Notes: generated by a model from the sequence alone, not told the origin. 64,000 nucleotides of DNA from Kaistia granuli DSM 23481 (GCF_000380505.1 NZ_AQYH01000005.1:248001-312000); one strand, 5' to 3'. Positions 35,152 through 43,906 are shown, counted from the stretch's first letter. Made by a program: numbers and translations.

Positions 35152-35258
35152 TCGCCACCGCCGGTTCACAGCCTCTCTCCGCGTCAGTCTGGAAGCTGGC
35201 GGCCGGGTTGCCGGGCCGCTAGATTGCGCCTCCCGAAACTGCGGACAGGGATTCGAAC

Positions 35259-36758
35259 ATGGCAGCCAGAAAGCCGGTGCCGACCAGCACGGTACTGATC
35301 ATCGACGTCGGAACGTCGTCGGTGAAGGCCGTGCTGTTCGACCAGAATGGCCGCACGCTGCGCTCCGCCGACGCGCCGGTCGCCACGTCGAGCCCGCAGC
35401 CGGGCTGGGCCGAGCAGGATCCGGCGATCTGGTGGAAGGCGACCGCCGACGCCGTCCGCGCCCTGAAGATCACCACCCAGCCGATCGCTATCACCCTGAC
35501 AGGCTCGATGCAGAACGTCATCCTGCTCGGGCGGGAAGGAGCGAGCCTGCGTCCGGCGCTGCTCTATAGCGATGCCCGCGTCACCGATGCCGAGATCGCC
35601 GCGCTGAAGGCGCAGCTGCCAAAGGATTTTGAGGCGCGGATCGGCAATCGCGCCGAGCCGGCGCTCTGCCTGTTCCGGCTCGACTGGCTGCTGAACCACG
35701 AAGGCGGCACGATGGCGCGCGTCGAACGCGTGCTGTTCGGCGCCAAGGACGCGATGATCCACCGCATGACCGGTCGCGCCGTTGTCGATCCGACCTGCGC
35801 TACCACGACGGGGCTGCTGAACCTCGCGGCGCGTCACTGGGACGCCACCATCCTCGCCGCGATCGGCATGTCGCCGGCGATCCTCCCCGATATTCTCGAT
35901 GCCGACGCGCTCGCCGGCCCGCTGCTGCCGGAGCCCGCCGCGGCGCTTGGATTGGCGCCCGGCATTCCTGTCTATGTCGGCGCCGGCGATGGCGGTGCGA
36001 CCGCCTGGGGCACGGCGAGCGAGCAGCACGACCGGCCGCACGCCTATCTTGGCACCACCGGCTGGATCGCCGCCACCATGCCCTACGCCGTGGCGAAGCC
36101 GCCGCGCGACGCCTATACGCTGGCCGCGCCCGTCGGGACCGACGTCATCGTCATCTCGCCCTTCCTCGCCGCCGGTCTCGCCATCGACTGGTATGCCGCC
36201 ATCGCCAACAAGCCGGTCGCCGAGCTCTACGCGGCGGCGGAAAAGCACGACGCGCATCCGCCCGGCGCGCTGTTCCTGCCCTATCTGATCGGCGAGCGGG
36301 CGCCGTTTTCCGATCGCGCCGTGCGCGGCGCCTTTTTCGGCCTCGACCGCGACCAAGCGCCGGAAGCGCTCGCCTATGCCGTGCTCGAGGGCCTCGCCCA
36401 TGCCATCCGCGACAATCTCGACGCGCTGCCGATCGCGCCGAAAACGATCGCGCTCGCCGGCGGCGTCGCCGGCAGCCTGACCGTGGCGCGCCTGATCGCC
36501 GACGTCACCGGCGCGCGGGTCACGGTTCCCTCGGCCAGCCGCATCGTCACCGCCTTTGGCGCCTTCCGCATCATCGCGCCGATCATCGGCCTGACGCCGC
36601 CGACGAATGGCAAGGCAAAGCGCGGCGGCGGCGGCGACGAGACGGTCGTCAAGCCGCGTGCCGAGCGGGCCGCGCGCGCCGCCCGCCGCTTCGCCGCCTA
36701 CCGCCAGGCGGCCGGCCATGCGCGGGCGCTCGCATCCGCGCTCGATCCGGTGCTCTGA
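35259..36758 (+). CDS. FGGY-family carbohydrate kinase (xylulokinase-like)
   Basis: A 499-aa sugar kinase. The N-terminal phosphate-binding DVGTSSVKAVLFDQNG, substrate-side TLTGSMQNVILLG, and the C-terminal ATP motifs GAGDGGATAWGTAS and LAGGVAGSLTVARLIADVTG are standard for the FGGY/xylulokinase group. It phosphorylates a keto-pentose or related polyol in the cytoplasm. It is followed 76 bases later by a complete ribose-type sugar importer, whose substrate it presumably traps. The exact sugar cannot be read from the sequence. The C-terminus has an Ala/Arg-rich tail (about residues 455-490). Confidence 0.85.
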   Translation: MAARKPVPTSTVLIIDVGTSSVKAVLFDQNGRTLRSADAPVATSSPQPGWAEQDPAIWWKATADAVRALKITTQPIAITLTGSMQNVILLGREGASLRPALLYSDARVTDAEIAALKAQLPKDFEARIGNRAEPALCLFRLDWLLNHEGGTMARVERVLFGAKDAMIHRMTGRAVVDPTCATTTGLLNLAARHWDATILAAIGMSPAILPDILDADALAGPLLPEPAAALGLAPGIPVYVGAGDGGATAWGTASEQHDRPHAYLGTTGWIAATMPYAVAKPPRDAYTLAAPVGTDVIVISPFLAAGLAIDWYAAIANKPVAELYAAAEKHDAHPPGALFLPYLIGERAPFSDRAVRGAFFGLDRDQAPEALAYAVLEGLAHAIRDNLDALPIAPKTIALAGGVAGSLTVARLIADVTGARVTVPSASRIVTAFGAFRIIAPIIGLTPPTNGKAKRGGGGDETVVKPRAERAARAARRFAAYRQAAGHARALASALDPVL

Positions 36759-36834
36759 CGCGCTCGTCTGGCCGCTTGCGCCCACGCTAGCGGAAGCGAT
36801 ATCACTCTCCCCCGAACCCAAGGGGAGAGAGAAA

Positions 36835-37749
36835 ATGCGGGCTGGAATTCTGGGCTTGGCTTTGGCCGGGCTGATGGCTTCGACGGTCGGATCGTTCGCC
36901 GCCGACGTGGCGGTGCTGACGCCCTATCAGAGCTCGGTCGCCACCAACCAGATGATCAACGTGTTCCAGGACAAGGCCAAGACGGCCGGCTGGAACGCCA
37001 CGGTCGTCGACACGCGCGGCGACATGGGCCAGCTTGCCAGCCGCATCGAGGACGTCGTCGCCGCCAAGGTCGCGGCCATCGTGCTCGTCAGCGTCGACCC
37101 GACCCAGATCCAGGACCAGGTCAACGCCGCCGCCGCCGCCGGCATTCCCGTGATCACCATCGACGGCGCCAAGGCGCCGGGCGTCGTGCTCAATGTCACC
37201 TCGGACAATTTCGAGCTCGGCACCAAGCTGTCCGACTTCCTGTTCGACAAGCTCGGCGGCAAGGGCAACATCGTCAAGTTCTTCTACTCGGCCCATCCGG
37301 GCGTGCATCAGCGCGAGCTGGCGCTCGACGCGGCGCTGAAGAAGTACCCGGACATCAAGGTGATCGCCGACCATTACGTCGTCGTGCCCGGCCCGATCGA
37401 CGACGCCCGCAAGACCACCGAGAACTGGCTGAAGAGCCAGGGCGACCAGATCGACGCGGTCTGGGCGGCCTGGGACGAGCCGGCGATCGGCGCGCAGCTG
37501 GCGATCGAGGCCGACAAGCCGGATTCGAAGATCATCATCGCCGGCATCGACGGCAATCCGCAGGCGGTCGAGATGATCAAGGCGTGCGGCCATATCAAGG
37601 GCACCGTCAGCCAGGACTTCGACGCCATGGCCGACCTCGCCGCCGAAGGCCTGACGCAGATCCTCGCCGGCAAGACGCCGGAGAAGGCCGAGATCTATGC
37701 CCCGGCCAAGCTGATCACCCCGGAGACGCTGGGCGTCACCTGCCCGTGA
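36835..37749 (+). CDS. Sugar ABC transporter periplasmic binding protein (ribose type)
   Basis: A 304-aa LacI/RbsB-like binding protein with a clear signal peptide (MRAGILGLALAGLMASTVGSFA-A, first 22 or so residues). The mature protein opens DVAVLTPYQSSVATNQMINVF. The hinge and ligand segments SRIEDVVAAKVAAIVLVSVDP and AGIPVITIDG are typical. The ATG at 36835 follows GGGGAGAGAG; longer upstream frames overlap the kinase gene and are rejected. The stop overlaps the GTG start of the ATPase gene. Confidence 0.9.
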   Translation: MRAGILGLALAGLMASTVGSFAADVAVLTPYQSSVATNQMINVFQDKAKTAGWNATVVDTRGDMGQLASRIEDVVAAKVAAIVLVSVDPTQIQDQVNAAAAAGIPVITIDGAKAPGVVLNVTSDNFELGTKLSDFLFDKLGGKGNIVKFFYSAHPGVHQRELALDAALKKYPDIKVIADHYVVVPGPIDDARKTTENWLKSQGDQIDAVWAAWDEPAIGAQLAIEADKPDSKIIIAGIDGNPQAVEMIKACGHIKGTVSQDFDAMADLAAEGLTQILAGKTPEKAEIYAPAKLITPETLGVTCP

Positions 37750-39389
37750 GCCAATCGCCTTTCCTCGCGCTCGACGGCCTCGTCAAGCATTTCGGCGCGA
37801 CGAAAGCCCTGGATGGTGCCGATCTCGTTCTCGAAGCGGGATCGGTGCATGCGCTTGTCGGCGAGAACGGCGCCGGCAAGTCGACCCTGATCAAGACGCT
37901 GTCCGGCCTCTACCAGCCCGACGCGGGCGCGATACGCCTCGACGGCCAGCCGATCTCCATCGACGGCCCGCGCTCGGCCGAGGCGCTGGGTCTGCGCTTC
38001 ATCCATCAGGAACTGAACCTCGTCCCGCATTTCGACACCGTCGACAATGCCTGGATCGGCCGCCGCCATCCCCGTCGGGGCCCGTTCATCGATGGCCGCG
38101 CCATGCGGGCCAGGGTCGCCGAGGTCGCGGCGCGCATCGCCCCCGATTTGCCGCTCGACAAGCCCGCCGCGCGGCTGACGCCCGGCCAGCGCCAGATGGC
38201 CGAAATCGTCCGGGCTCTGATGGAGCCGGCTCGCCTCGTCGTCATGGACGAGCCGACCTCGAGCCTGTCCGAAGGCGAGGCCGAGCGGCTGCATGATATC
38301 GTGCGCCAGCTGTCGGCCGAGCGCTGCGCCGTCCTGTTCATCTCGCATCGCCTCGACGAGGTCGTCGACCTCTGCGACCGCTACACCGTGCTGCGCAACG
38401 GGCGCACGGTCGGCGCCGGCTCGGTTTCCGATACCAGCCGCGCCGGCCTAGTGGCGATGATGTCGGGGACGGAGATTGCGGGGACGGCCTCAGGCCAGCC
38501 CTCTCTCCCCTTATGGGAGAGAGTTGGAGAGAGGGGTACGGCCTCGGTCTCTCCGGATGAAACAATCGCGGCCCCGGCATTCCCTCACCCCAACCCTCCC
38601 CACAAAGGGGAGGGGGCGAGCGGCCAAAACCCCGTCCTCGCCGCCGATCTCGGCTTTGGCCCCGCCGGCAGCCATGTCTCCTTCGCCATCCGTCCCGGCG
38701 AGATCGTCGGGCTTTACGGCCTCGTCGGCGCCGGCCGCTCGTCGCTGCTGAAGACGATCTGGGGCGCGACGCCCGGGCGCGGGCTGATCGCCCTCGACGG
38801 CCAGGTGCCGGGGCCGGGGCCTGCCGGCCGCATCGCCCGCGGCATGGCCTATGTGCCCGAGGATCGCCGTCGCGAGGGCCTCGCCAATTCGCTGTCGATC
38901 GAGCAAAATCTTTCGCTGGCTCACCTATCCGATTTCCGCGCCCTGGCCAGCATTCCCGCGCCGTCGCGGGCCAAGATCCGCGCCTTCGCCCAGGCCACCG
39001 GCGCCCGCCTCCGCCTCGTCGCCGCCGGTCCCGACCGTTCGCCGGCGACGCTTTCCGGCGGCAATCAGCAGAAGCTGCTGTTCGGCCGCTGGCTCGGTCG
39101 CCCGATCCGCGTCCTTCTCGTCGACGAGCCGACGCGCGGCGTCGATGTCGGCGCCAAGGGCGAGATACACGGCGAGATGCGCCGCATCGCCGCGGACGGC
39201 GCCGCCGTCCTGATGGCGACCAGCGACATCGAGGAACTGCTCGCCCTCTCCACCCGGGTCCTCGTGCTCCATGCCGGCCGGCTGGTCGCCGAGCTCGACG
39301 GTCCCTCGCTCACCCGCGCGGCCGTCGTCGCCGCCGCCTTCGGCCATGCTCCCGACGAGCAGATGCCGCCCTCGGAACGCTCCGCATGA
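37746..39389 (+). CDS. Sugar ABC transporter ATP-binding protein with repeat-derived insert
   Basis: This 547-aa RbsA/XylG-type duplicated ATPase is read from a GTG that overlaps the preceding stop (GTGA). Domain 1 has Walker A GENGAGKST, signature LTPGQRQMAE and Walker B LVVMDEPTSSL. Domain 2 has the degenerate GLVGAGRSSLLK, signature LSGGNQQK and VLLVDEPTRGVD. Between them, at about residues 251-292, the usual short linker is replaced by a Pro/Gly-rich stretch (PSLPLWERVGERGT ... FPHPNPPHKGEG) encoded by a palindromic intergenic repeat that has entered the gene in frame. The insertion lies between folded domains and may be tolerated. The permease start overlaps its stop by four bases. Confidence 0.9.
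   Translation: MSQSPFLALDGLVKHFGATKALDGADLVLEAGSVHALVGENGAGKSTLIKTLSGLYQPDAGAIRLDGQPISIDGPRSAEALGLRFIHQELNLVPHFDTVDNAWIGRRHPRRGPFIDGRAMRARVAEVAARIAPDLPLDKPAARLTPGQRQMAEIVRALMEPARLVVMDEPTSSLSEGEAERLHDIVRQLSAERCAVLFISHRLDEVVDLCDRYTVLRNGRTVGAGSVSDTSRAGLVAMMSGTEIAGTASGQPSLPLWERVGERGTASVSPDETIAAPAFPHPNPPHKGEGASGQNPVLAADLGFGPAGSHVSFAIRPGEIVGLYGLVGAGRSSLLKTIWGATPGRGLIALDGQVPGPGPAGRIARGMAYVPEDRRREGLANSLSIEQNLSLAHLSDFRALASIPAPSRAKIRAFAQATGARLRLVAAGPDRSPATLSGGNQQKLLFGRWLGRPIRVLLVDEPTRGVDVGAKGEIHGEMRRIAADGAAVLMATSDIEELLALSTRVLVLHAGRLVAELDGPSLTRAAVVAAAFGHAPDEQMPPSERSA
38497..38620. repeat. Palindromic repeat inserted in frame in the sugar ABC ATPase gene
   Basis: The unit opens with CCCTCTCTCCCCTTATGGGAGAGAG (a hairpin) and closes with CCCTCACCCCAACCCTCCCC ACAAAGGGGAGGGGGCGAG (a second hairpin). 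This is the same plan as the intergenic copies at 40369-40494, 58751-58877 and 60284-60420. Its length keeps the reading frame open with no stop codon. It encodes about 41 residues between the two nucleotide-binding domains. Confidence 0.8.
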
Positions 39390-40315
39390 TCCTTCTTCGC
39401 CGCTACGGCACGCTTTTCGCTCTGGCGCTGATCGTCCTCGTCTTCACCATCGCCTCGCCGCAGGCCTTCGGCACGATGTCGAACCTCATCAACATCACGC
39501 AGCAGATGTCGCTGCTCGCCATCGTCGCCATCGGCGCGACGCTGGTGATGGTGCTGGGCGAGTTCGACCTCTCCGTCTCCGCCGTCGTCTCCTTCGCCGG
39601 CATCGCCGCCGCCGCCTTGTTCGCGGCCGGAGTCCCGGTGCCGGTGGTGATGATCGCCGTCCTCGTCGCGGCCGTCGCCATGGGCGCGATTTCCGGCTTC
39701 CTCGTTGCCCGCTACCGGGTGCCGAGCTTCATCGCGACGCTTGCCTTCGGCACCGTTATCGGCGGGCTGACCTTCTGGATCTCGAACGGCGCCACGATGT
39801 TTTCCGGCATTCCGGCCGGATTCCGCGATCTCGGCCGCGGCACGCTCGCCGGCGTGCCCGTTCCGACGCTCTGGCTGATCGGCACGGCGATCGTGTTCTG
39901 GCTGCTGCTCGACCAGACGGAGTTCGGCCGCCGGCTCTATGCGATCGGCGGAAACCGCGAGGCGGCGCGCCTCGTCGGCCTGCCGGTCCGGCGCGACATG
40001 GTGGTCGCCTTCGCGCTTTGCGCAGCCCTTGCCGGTCTCGCCGGCCTGCTGCTGACGGCGCGGCTCGGCAGCGCCCATCCGACTGGCGGCGGCGGCTATC
40101 TGCTGCAGGCCTATGCGGCTGTCTTCCTCGGCATGACGGCGTTTCGCGAGGGCGAGCCGAGCGTGCCCGGCACGCTGGTCGGTGCTGCGATCATCGCCGT
40201 CATCTCGAACGGCCTCACCATCCTCGGTGTTCCCAGCTTCCTGCAGGATCTCCTGACCGGCGCGATCATCCTCGCCGCCGTGCTGGTGCGCAATTTCGGC
40301 CGCGACGGCGATTGA
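39386..40315 (+). CDS. Sugar ABC transporter permease (ribose type)
   Basis: A 309-aa RbsC-like permease with eight to nine hydrophobic segments. It reads LFALALIVLVFTIASPQAFGTMSN at the N-terminus, then AIGATLVMVLGEFDLSVSAVVSFAG, the RbsC signature (normally GxxLVxxxGxxDLSVG). The C-terminal block ALAGLAGLLLTARLGSAHPTGGGGYLLQAYAAVFLG is characteristic. It completes the kinase/binding protein/ATPase/permease operon. Only one permease gene is present, as expected for homodimeric ribose-type importers. A palindromic repeat follows the stop. Confidence 0.92.
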   Translation: MILLRRYGTLFALALIVLVFTIASPQAFGTMSNLINITQQMSLLAIVAIGATLVMVLGEFDLSVSAVVSFAGIAAAALFAAGVPVPVVMIAVLVAAVAMGAISGFLVARYRVPSFIATLAFGTVIGGLTFWISNGATMFSGIPAGFRDLGRGTLAGVPVPTLWLIGTAIVFWLLLDQTEFGRRLYAIGGNREAARLVGLPVRRDMVVAFALCAALAGLAGLLLTARLGSAHPTGGGGYLLQAYAAVFLGMTAFREGEPSVPGTLVGAAIIAVISNGLTILGVPSFLQDLLTGAIILAAVLVRNFGRDGD

Positions 40316-40368
40316 GATAAGCGACGGCCAAGCCGGCAAGGCAGGACATGGCCGGTGCGACCGGATCA

Positions 40369-40494
40369 CCTCTCCCCGAGGGAGAGGTCGGACCGCAGGT
40401 TCGGGTGAGGGGTTACGACCTCTCCGGAGGCTTTCCTAACCCCTGACCCGCAGCACTTCGTGCGTCGACCTCTCCCTCAGGGAGAGGTGAAACA
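40369..40494. repeat. Palindromic repeat covering the 3' end of the DMT exporter gene
   Basis: A 126-base unit with hairpin arms at both ends: CCTCTCCCCGAGGGAGAGG (40371-40389) and CCTCTCCCTCAGGGAGAGG (40469-40487). The interior is CGGGTGAGGGG ... CCCCTGACCCG. The minus-strand exporter reads into it and stops inside, at 40413. It is closely related to the copy at 58751-58877. Confidence 0.8.
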
Positions 40495-41390
40495 ACGGGG
40501 CGCTTCAGCCGGCTACCGAAGGCCGCGAGACCCGCGCCGGCGACGACCAGCAGCGTGGCGGCGAGCAGGGTCAGGCTCGGCTCGGCCTGGCCGGAGAGCA
40601 CCAGGATCAGCGTCGAAAGCGGCGGCGCTGCATAGGACATGGCGCCGAGCAGCGCCAGCTTGCCATGCTTGGTGGCATGGTCCCAGGCGACGAAGGCGGC
40701 GCCGATCGGGCCGATGCCGAGCGCGAGCAGCGACAGGGACGCGCCGAAATCCGGCATCACGAAGGTCTCGCCAATGGCGAGATGGCAGAGCGCGGCCAGC
40801 ACGGCGACGAGGGCGCAGACGACGATCATTGGCTCGCTGCCCGGCGCGTTGATGCGGTTGTTCAGCACCGAATAGAGCGACCAGGTGAAGGCGCAGACGA
40901 GCGCCGCCAGATAACCCGCCATCGCCGTGCCGCTCGCCTCGACCGGGCCGGGACCGCCGACGAGCAGCAGCGTCGCGGCGAAGCCCATGATGGCGCCGAG
41001 GATCTGTGGGCCGCCGAGCTTGGTCGTGCCGCCGGGGATCAGGCCGGAGAACAGCACGATCAGCAGTGGCCAGAGATAGTTGATCAGGCTCGCCTGCGCC
41101 GGCGGCGCCAGCCGGAGCGCTGCGAAATACAGCGCGTGGTAGGCGAAGATCGCCACCGTCGTCAGGATCCAGGCCTTGCGTGGCCAGAGCGTCAGGCCGT
41201 GCCGCACACCGGCCCAGCCGCGCATCGCCGTGAAGCCGACGAGGGCGGCGACCGCCGCGATTGCGAAGGTGATCGCCAGCGCCTCGAAGGTCGGTACCGT
41301 CCGGCTTGCCCCGGTCAGCGCGGCGAGACAGGCCCAGAGCCCGATCGCCGCCGCGCCGATCGCCGTGGCGGACCCGGATTCGCGGCTCAA
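40413..41390 (-). CDS. EamA/DMT family exporter (YddG-like) with repeat-derived tail
   Basis: A 325-aa ten-helix drug/metabolite transporter. IAFAYHALYFAALRLAPPAQASLINYLWPLLI-type (FAYHALYFAALRLAPP, ASLINYLWPLLIVLFSG) blocks resemble aromatic amino-acid exporters such as YddG. The best start is TTG at 41390, forming a TTGA overlap with the mtnC stop, so translation is coupled to mtnC. The last 28 or so residues (PLPEGEVDARSAAGQGLGK and onward) are encoded by a palindromic repeat and are not part of the family fold. The substrate is unknown; coupling to methionine salvage suggests a sulfur metabolite or amino acid, by inference. Confidence 0.84.
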   Translation of the reverse strand: MSRESGSATAIGAAAIGLWACLAALTGASRTVPTFEALAITFAIAAVAALVGFTAMRGWAGVRHGLTLWPRKAWILTTVAIFAYHALYFAALRLAPPAQASLINYLWPLLIVLFSGLIPGGTTKLGGPQILGAIMGFAATLLLVGGPGPVEASGTAMAGYLAALVCAFTWSLYSVLNNRINAPGSEPMIVVCALVAVLAALCHLAIGETFVMPDFGASLSLLALGIGPIGAAFVAWDHATKHGKLALLGAMSYAAPPLSTLILVLSGQAEPSLTLLAATLLVVAGAGLAAFGSRLKRPVVSPLPEGEVDARSAAGQGLGKPPERS

Positions 41391-42106
41391 TTGGCGGACC
41401 GGACGGTGCTTGTGGCGGCGTCGATGGCGTGGAAGTCGGCGACGACCGGATGCGTCTGGTCGGGCGGGATGACGACTTCGCCGCGATCGAGCGCGATCGT
41501 CTTCATGCCGGCCTCGCGCGCCGCGTCGAGCTCCCGCGTGTTGTCGGAGAGGAACAGGATTTCCACCGGCGCGATGCCGATCTCCTTCGCGATCGCCGTA
41601 TAGGACGACGCCTCCAGCTTCGAGCCGATGGCGGTGTCGAAATAGCCGGAGAACAGCGGCGTCAGATCGCCGGAATGGGTGAAGCCGAAGATCAGCTTCT
41701 GCGCCAGCACCGAGCCGGACGAATAGACATAGAGGGCGAGGCCGGAGTTCTTCCAGGCAGTGAGCTGCGCGACGGCGTCCGGATAGATGTCGCCCTTGAG
41801 CTCGCCCGAGCGATAGCCGTCTTCCCAGATCATGCCCTGCAGCGCTTTCAGCGGCTTCGCCTTGCGATCCTCGTCGATCCAGGCTTGCAACAGCTCGATC
41901 GTGCCGGCGGTGTCGAGGTCGGGCCGCCCGGCCAGAACGCGCGCCTCCGCGAGCGCCCCGGCGACGTCCGGATCGGCGGCGTGCTCGGCGACGAAGCCGG
42001 CGAGGCGGGTGCGTGCATAGGGGAACAGCACGTCCTTGACGAAGGAGATCGACGAGGTCGTCCCCTCGATATCGGTCAGAACGGCGCGGATTGGCGGGGT
42101 CGACAT
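41387..42106 (-). CDS. mtnC: Acireductone synthase (enolase-phosphatase) MtnC
   Basis: A 239-aa HAD-family enzyme of the methionine salvage pathway, converting 2,3-diketo-5-methylthiopentyl-1-phosphate to acireductone. Motif I is VLTDIEGTTSSISFVKDVLFPYAR, where DxE replaces the usual DxD as in all MtnC. LYVYSSGSVLAQKLIFGF is motif II, and EILFLSDNTRELDAAREAGM is motif IV. It is divergent from mtnA, with 82 bases between the two starts, and is translationally coupled to the DMT exporter gene downstream. Confidence 0.93.
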   Translation of the reverse strand: MSTPPIRAVLTDIEGTTSSISFVKDVLFPYARTRLAGFVAEHAADPDVAGALAEARVLAGRPDLDTAGTIELLQAWIDEDRKAKPLKALQGMIWEDGYRSGELKGDIYPDAVAQLTAWKNSGLALYVYSSGSVLAQKLIFGFTHSGDLTPLFSGYFDTAIGSKLEASSYTAIAKEIGIAPVEILFLSDNTRELDAAREAGMKTIALDRGEVVIPPDQTHPVVADFHAIDAATSTVRSAN

Positions 42107-42188
42107 CGATCAGGCCCTGATGGTTGTGGCACTTCCGCCTCTACTCGATTACGTGAAGGCGGTCATCCTGTTTAGTATGGAGCATCCG

Positions 42189-43283
42189 ATGAAAGTCGAC
42201 GGCGTCGCCTATCGCTCGATCTGGCGCGATCCCTCCGAGACGACGGTCACCGTCATCGACCAGACGCTGCTGCCGCATCGCTTCGAGACGCTTCGGCTCT
42301 CCAACGTCGCCGATGCGATCGATGCGATCAAGCGCATGGTGGTGCGCGGCGCGCCGCTGATCGGCGTCACCGGCGCCTATGGTTATGCGATGGCGATGCG
42401 CGACAACCCGTCCGACGCCAATCTCGACGCCGCCTTCGACGCCATCAATGCCGCGCGGCCGACCGCCGTCAATCTGCGCTGGGCGCTGCAGATCCTGCGC
42501 GACGAGCTGCGGCCGCTGGCGCCCGATGACCGCGCCGTCGCCGCCTATGTCGCGGCCGACCGGCTGCATGCGGAGGATATCGAGACCAACGGCACGATCG
42601 CCAGGCATGGCGCGCGGTTGATCCGCGAGATCTGGGAGGCGAACGGCCGCTCGCGCCCGGTCAACGTGCTCACCCATTGCAACACCGGCTGGATCGCCTG
42701 CGTCGACTGGGGCACGGCGCTCGGCGCCATCTATCGCGCCCATGACGACGGCGTTCCCGTCCATGTGTGGGTCGACGAGACGCGGCCGCGCAACCAGGGC
42801 GCCAGCCTGACGACGTGGGAACTCGGCTCGCATGGCGTGCCGCACACGCTTGTTGTCGACAATGCCGGCGGCCATCTGATGCAGCACGGCAAGGTCGATA
42901 TCTGCCTGGTCGGCGCCGACCGCGTCACCGCGTCTGGCGATGCCTGCAACAAGATCGGCACCTATCTGAAGGCGCTGGCCGCCAAGGACAACAATGTGCC
43001 GTTCTATGTCGTGCTGCCGGGATCGACGATCGACTGGACGATCGAGGACGGCGTCGCCGGCATCGAGATCGAGGAGCGCGCCGGCGACGAGGTTACCCAT
43101 ATTTCCGGCATTGCCGGCGACGGCACCATCGTCAAGGTGCGGCTGGCGCCGAAGGGCACCAAGGCCGGCAATCCGGCCTTCGACGTGACGCCGGCGCGGC
43201 TGATCACCGGCCTCGTCACCGAACGCGGCATCGCCGAGGCGAGCCCCGTCGGATTGTCGGGGCTTTATCCCGAAAAGGGGTGA
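42189..43283 (+). CDS. mtnA: S-methyl-5-thioribose-1-phosphate isomerase MtnA
   Basis: A 364-aa isomerase converting 5-methylthioribose-1-phosphate to the ribulose form in methionine salvage. MVVRGAPLIGVTGAYGYAMA, LTHCNTGWIACVDWGTALG (catalytic Cys), and ICLVGADRVTASGDACNKIGTYL (catalytic Asp) are the eIF2B-like MtnA signatures. The ATG at 42189 has GGAG six bases upstream and gives the normal family length; the in-frame ATG at 42177 and longer extensions are rejected. The short gap to mtnC holds a possible hairpin (CCGCCT/AGGCGG) but no recognisable SAM riboswitch. Confidence 0.94.
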   Translation: MKVDGVAYRSIWRDPSETTVTVIDQTLLPHRFETLRLSNVADAIDAIKRMVVRGAPLIGVTGAYGYAMAMRDNPSDANLDAAFDAINAARPTAVNLRWALQILRDELRPLAPDDRAVAAYVAADRLHAEDIETNGTIARHGARLIREIWEANGRSRPVNVLTHCNTGWIACVDWGTALGAIYRAHDDGVPVHVWVDETRPRNQGASLTTWELGSHGVPHTLVVDNAGGHLMQHGKVDICLVGADRVTASGDACNKIGTYLKALAAKDNNVPFYVVLPGSTIDWTIEDGVAGIEIEERAGDEVTHISGIAGDGTIVKVRLAPKGTKAGNPAFDVTPARLITGLVTERGIAEASPVGLSGLYPEKG

Positions 43284-43308
43284 GCGGGCTGGCGGGCCGG
43301 TCGTTGGC

Positions 43309-43334
43309 TGAACCCTCCCCTTGAGGGAGGTTCA
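43309..43334. repeat. Short hairpin related to the palindromic repeat family, after mtnA
   Basis: TGAACCCTCCCCTTGAGGGAGGTTCA folds into a near-perfect stem and matches one arm of the larger repeats at 49630, 58751 and 60284. Standing 26 bases past the mtnA stop, it could slow or end transcription, though no U-tract follows. Confidence 0.5.
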
Positions 43335-43367
43335 AGGAAGACTGAAACCTCGCTCGTCCGCGACCGC

Positions 43368-43691
43368 TCACGGGCCGTTCTTGAACGTGCCCTGGGGCCG
43401 GATCTCGGTCGTGCCCTGGCGCCTCGTGCCGGTCGCCGTGTTGCAGAAGCAGGTCGTGCCGACGCGCTCGAGCCGGCCGGTCGGGCAGGTGCCGGTCAGC
43501 ACACGGCACTGATTGGCGGAGAGGCTGGGCACGGTCGCCGCGCCGGGCGTTCGGACACGCGGCTGCGGCGCGGTGAACAGCTTCGGCTGGCCGAACAGGG
43601 TCGGTTGCTTGAACAGATCCTGCGCCTCGGCCGGCATCGTCGTCAGGCTCCCGAAAATCAGCAGCGCGCCGAGGGCCCGGTTTCGCTTCAT
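43368..43691 (-). CDS. Small secreted protein of unknown function
   Basis: A 107-aa protein starting MKRNRALGALLIFGSLTTMPAEAQ, a convincing signal peptide with cleavage after AEA. The mature part is Pro/Thr-rich (QPTLFGQPKLFTAPQPRV) and carries four cysteines in NQCRVLTGTCPTGRLERVG and TTCFCNTATG, which could form two disulfides in the periplasm. I do not recognise the family. The ATG at 43691 is chosen because the signal peptide begins there. It stands alone, divergent from fabA across about 215 bases in which I see no clear operator. Confidence 0.68.
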   Translation of the reverse strand: MKRNRALGALLIFGSLTTMPAEAQDLFKQPTLFGQPKLFTAPQPRVRTPGAATVPSLSANQCRVLTGTCPTGRLERVGTTCFCNTATGTRRQGTTEIRPQGTFKNGP

Positions 43692-43906
43692 GATCCCACT
43701 CCATGGCGGCACAGCGCGCCTTTCCCCCATCCTATCAGGGCTGGATCGCCGGAGGCGCAAGAGAATTCCGGCGGGCTTTCGATCAGGGGACGGCTATGTT
43801 AGGAAGGCCACGAACAGCGCTGGGGGCCGGACGTCTCCGCGTTTTGAGGATAGTGCGCGCGCCCGGATTTTCGAGGGCGCCTGCCAAACAGAGGTAGAGT
43901 GACGGC

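Noticed and set aside
38497-38620. Frameshift or pseudogene interpretation of the sugar ABC ATPase
   Set aside because: The frame stays open through the repeat and both ATPase domains before and after it are intact and in the same frame.
42107-42188. Possible SAM riboswitch before mtnA
   Set aside because: Only a short CCGCCT/AGGCGG hairpin is seen in 82 bases; no SAM-I, SAM-II or SAM/SAH core could be recognised.
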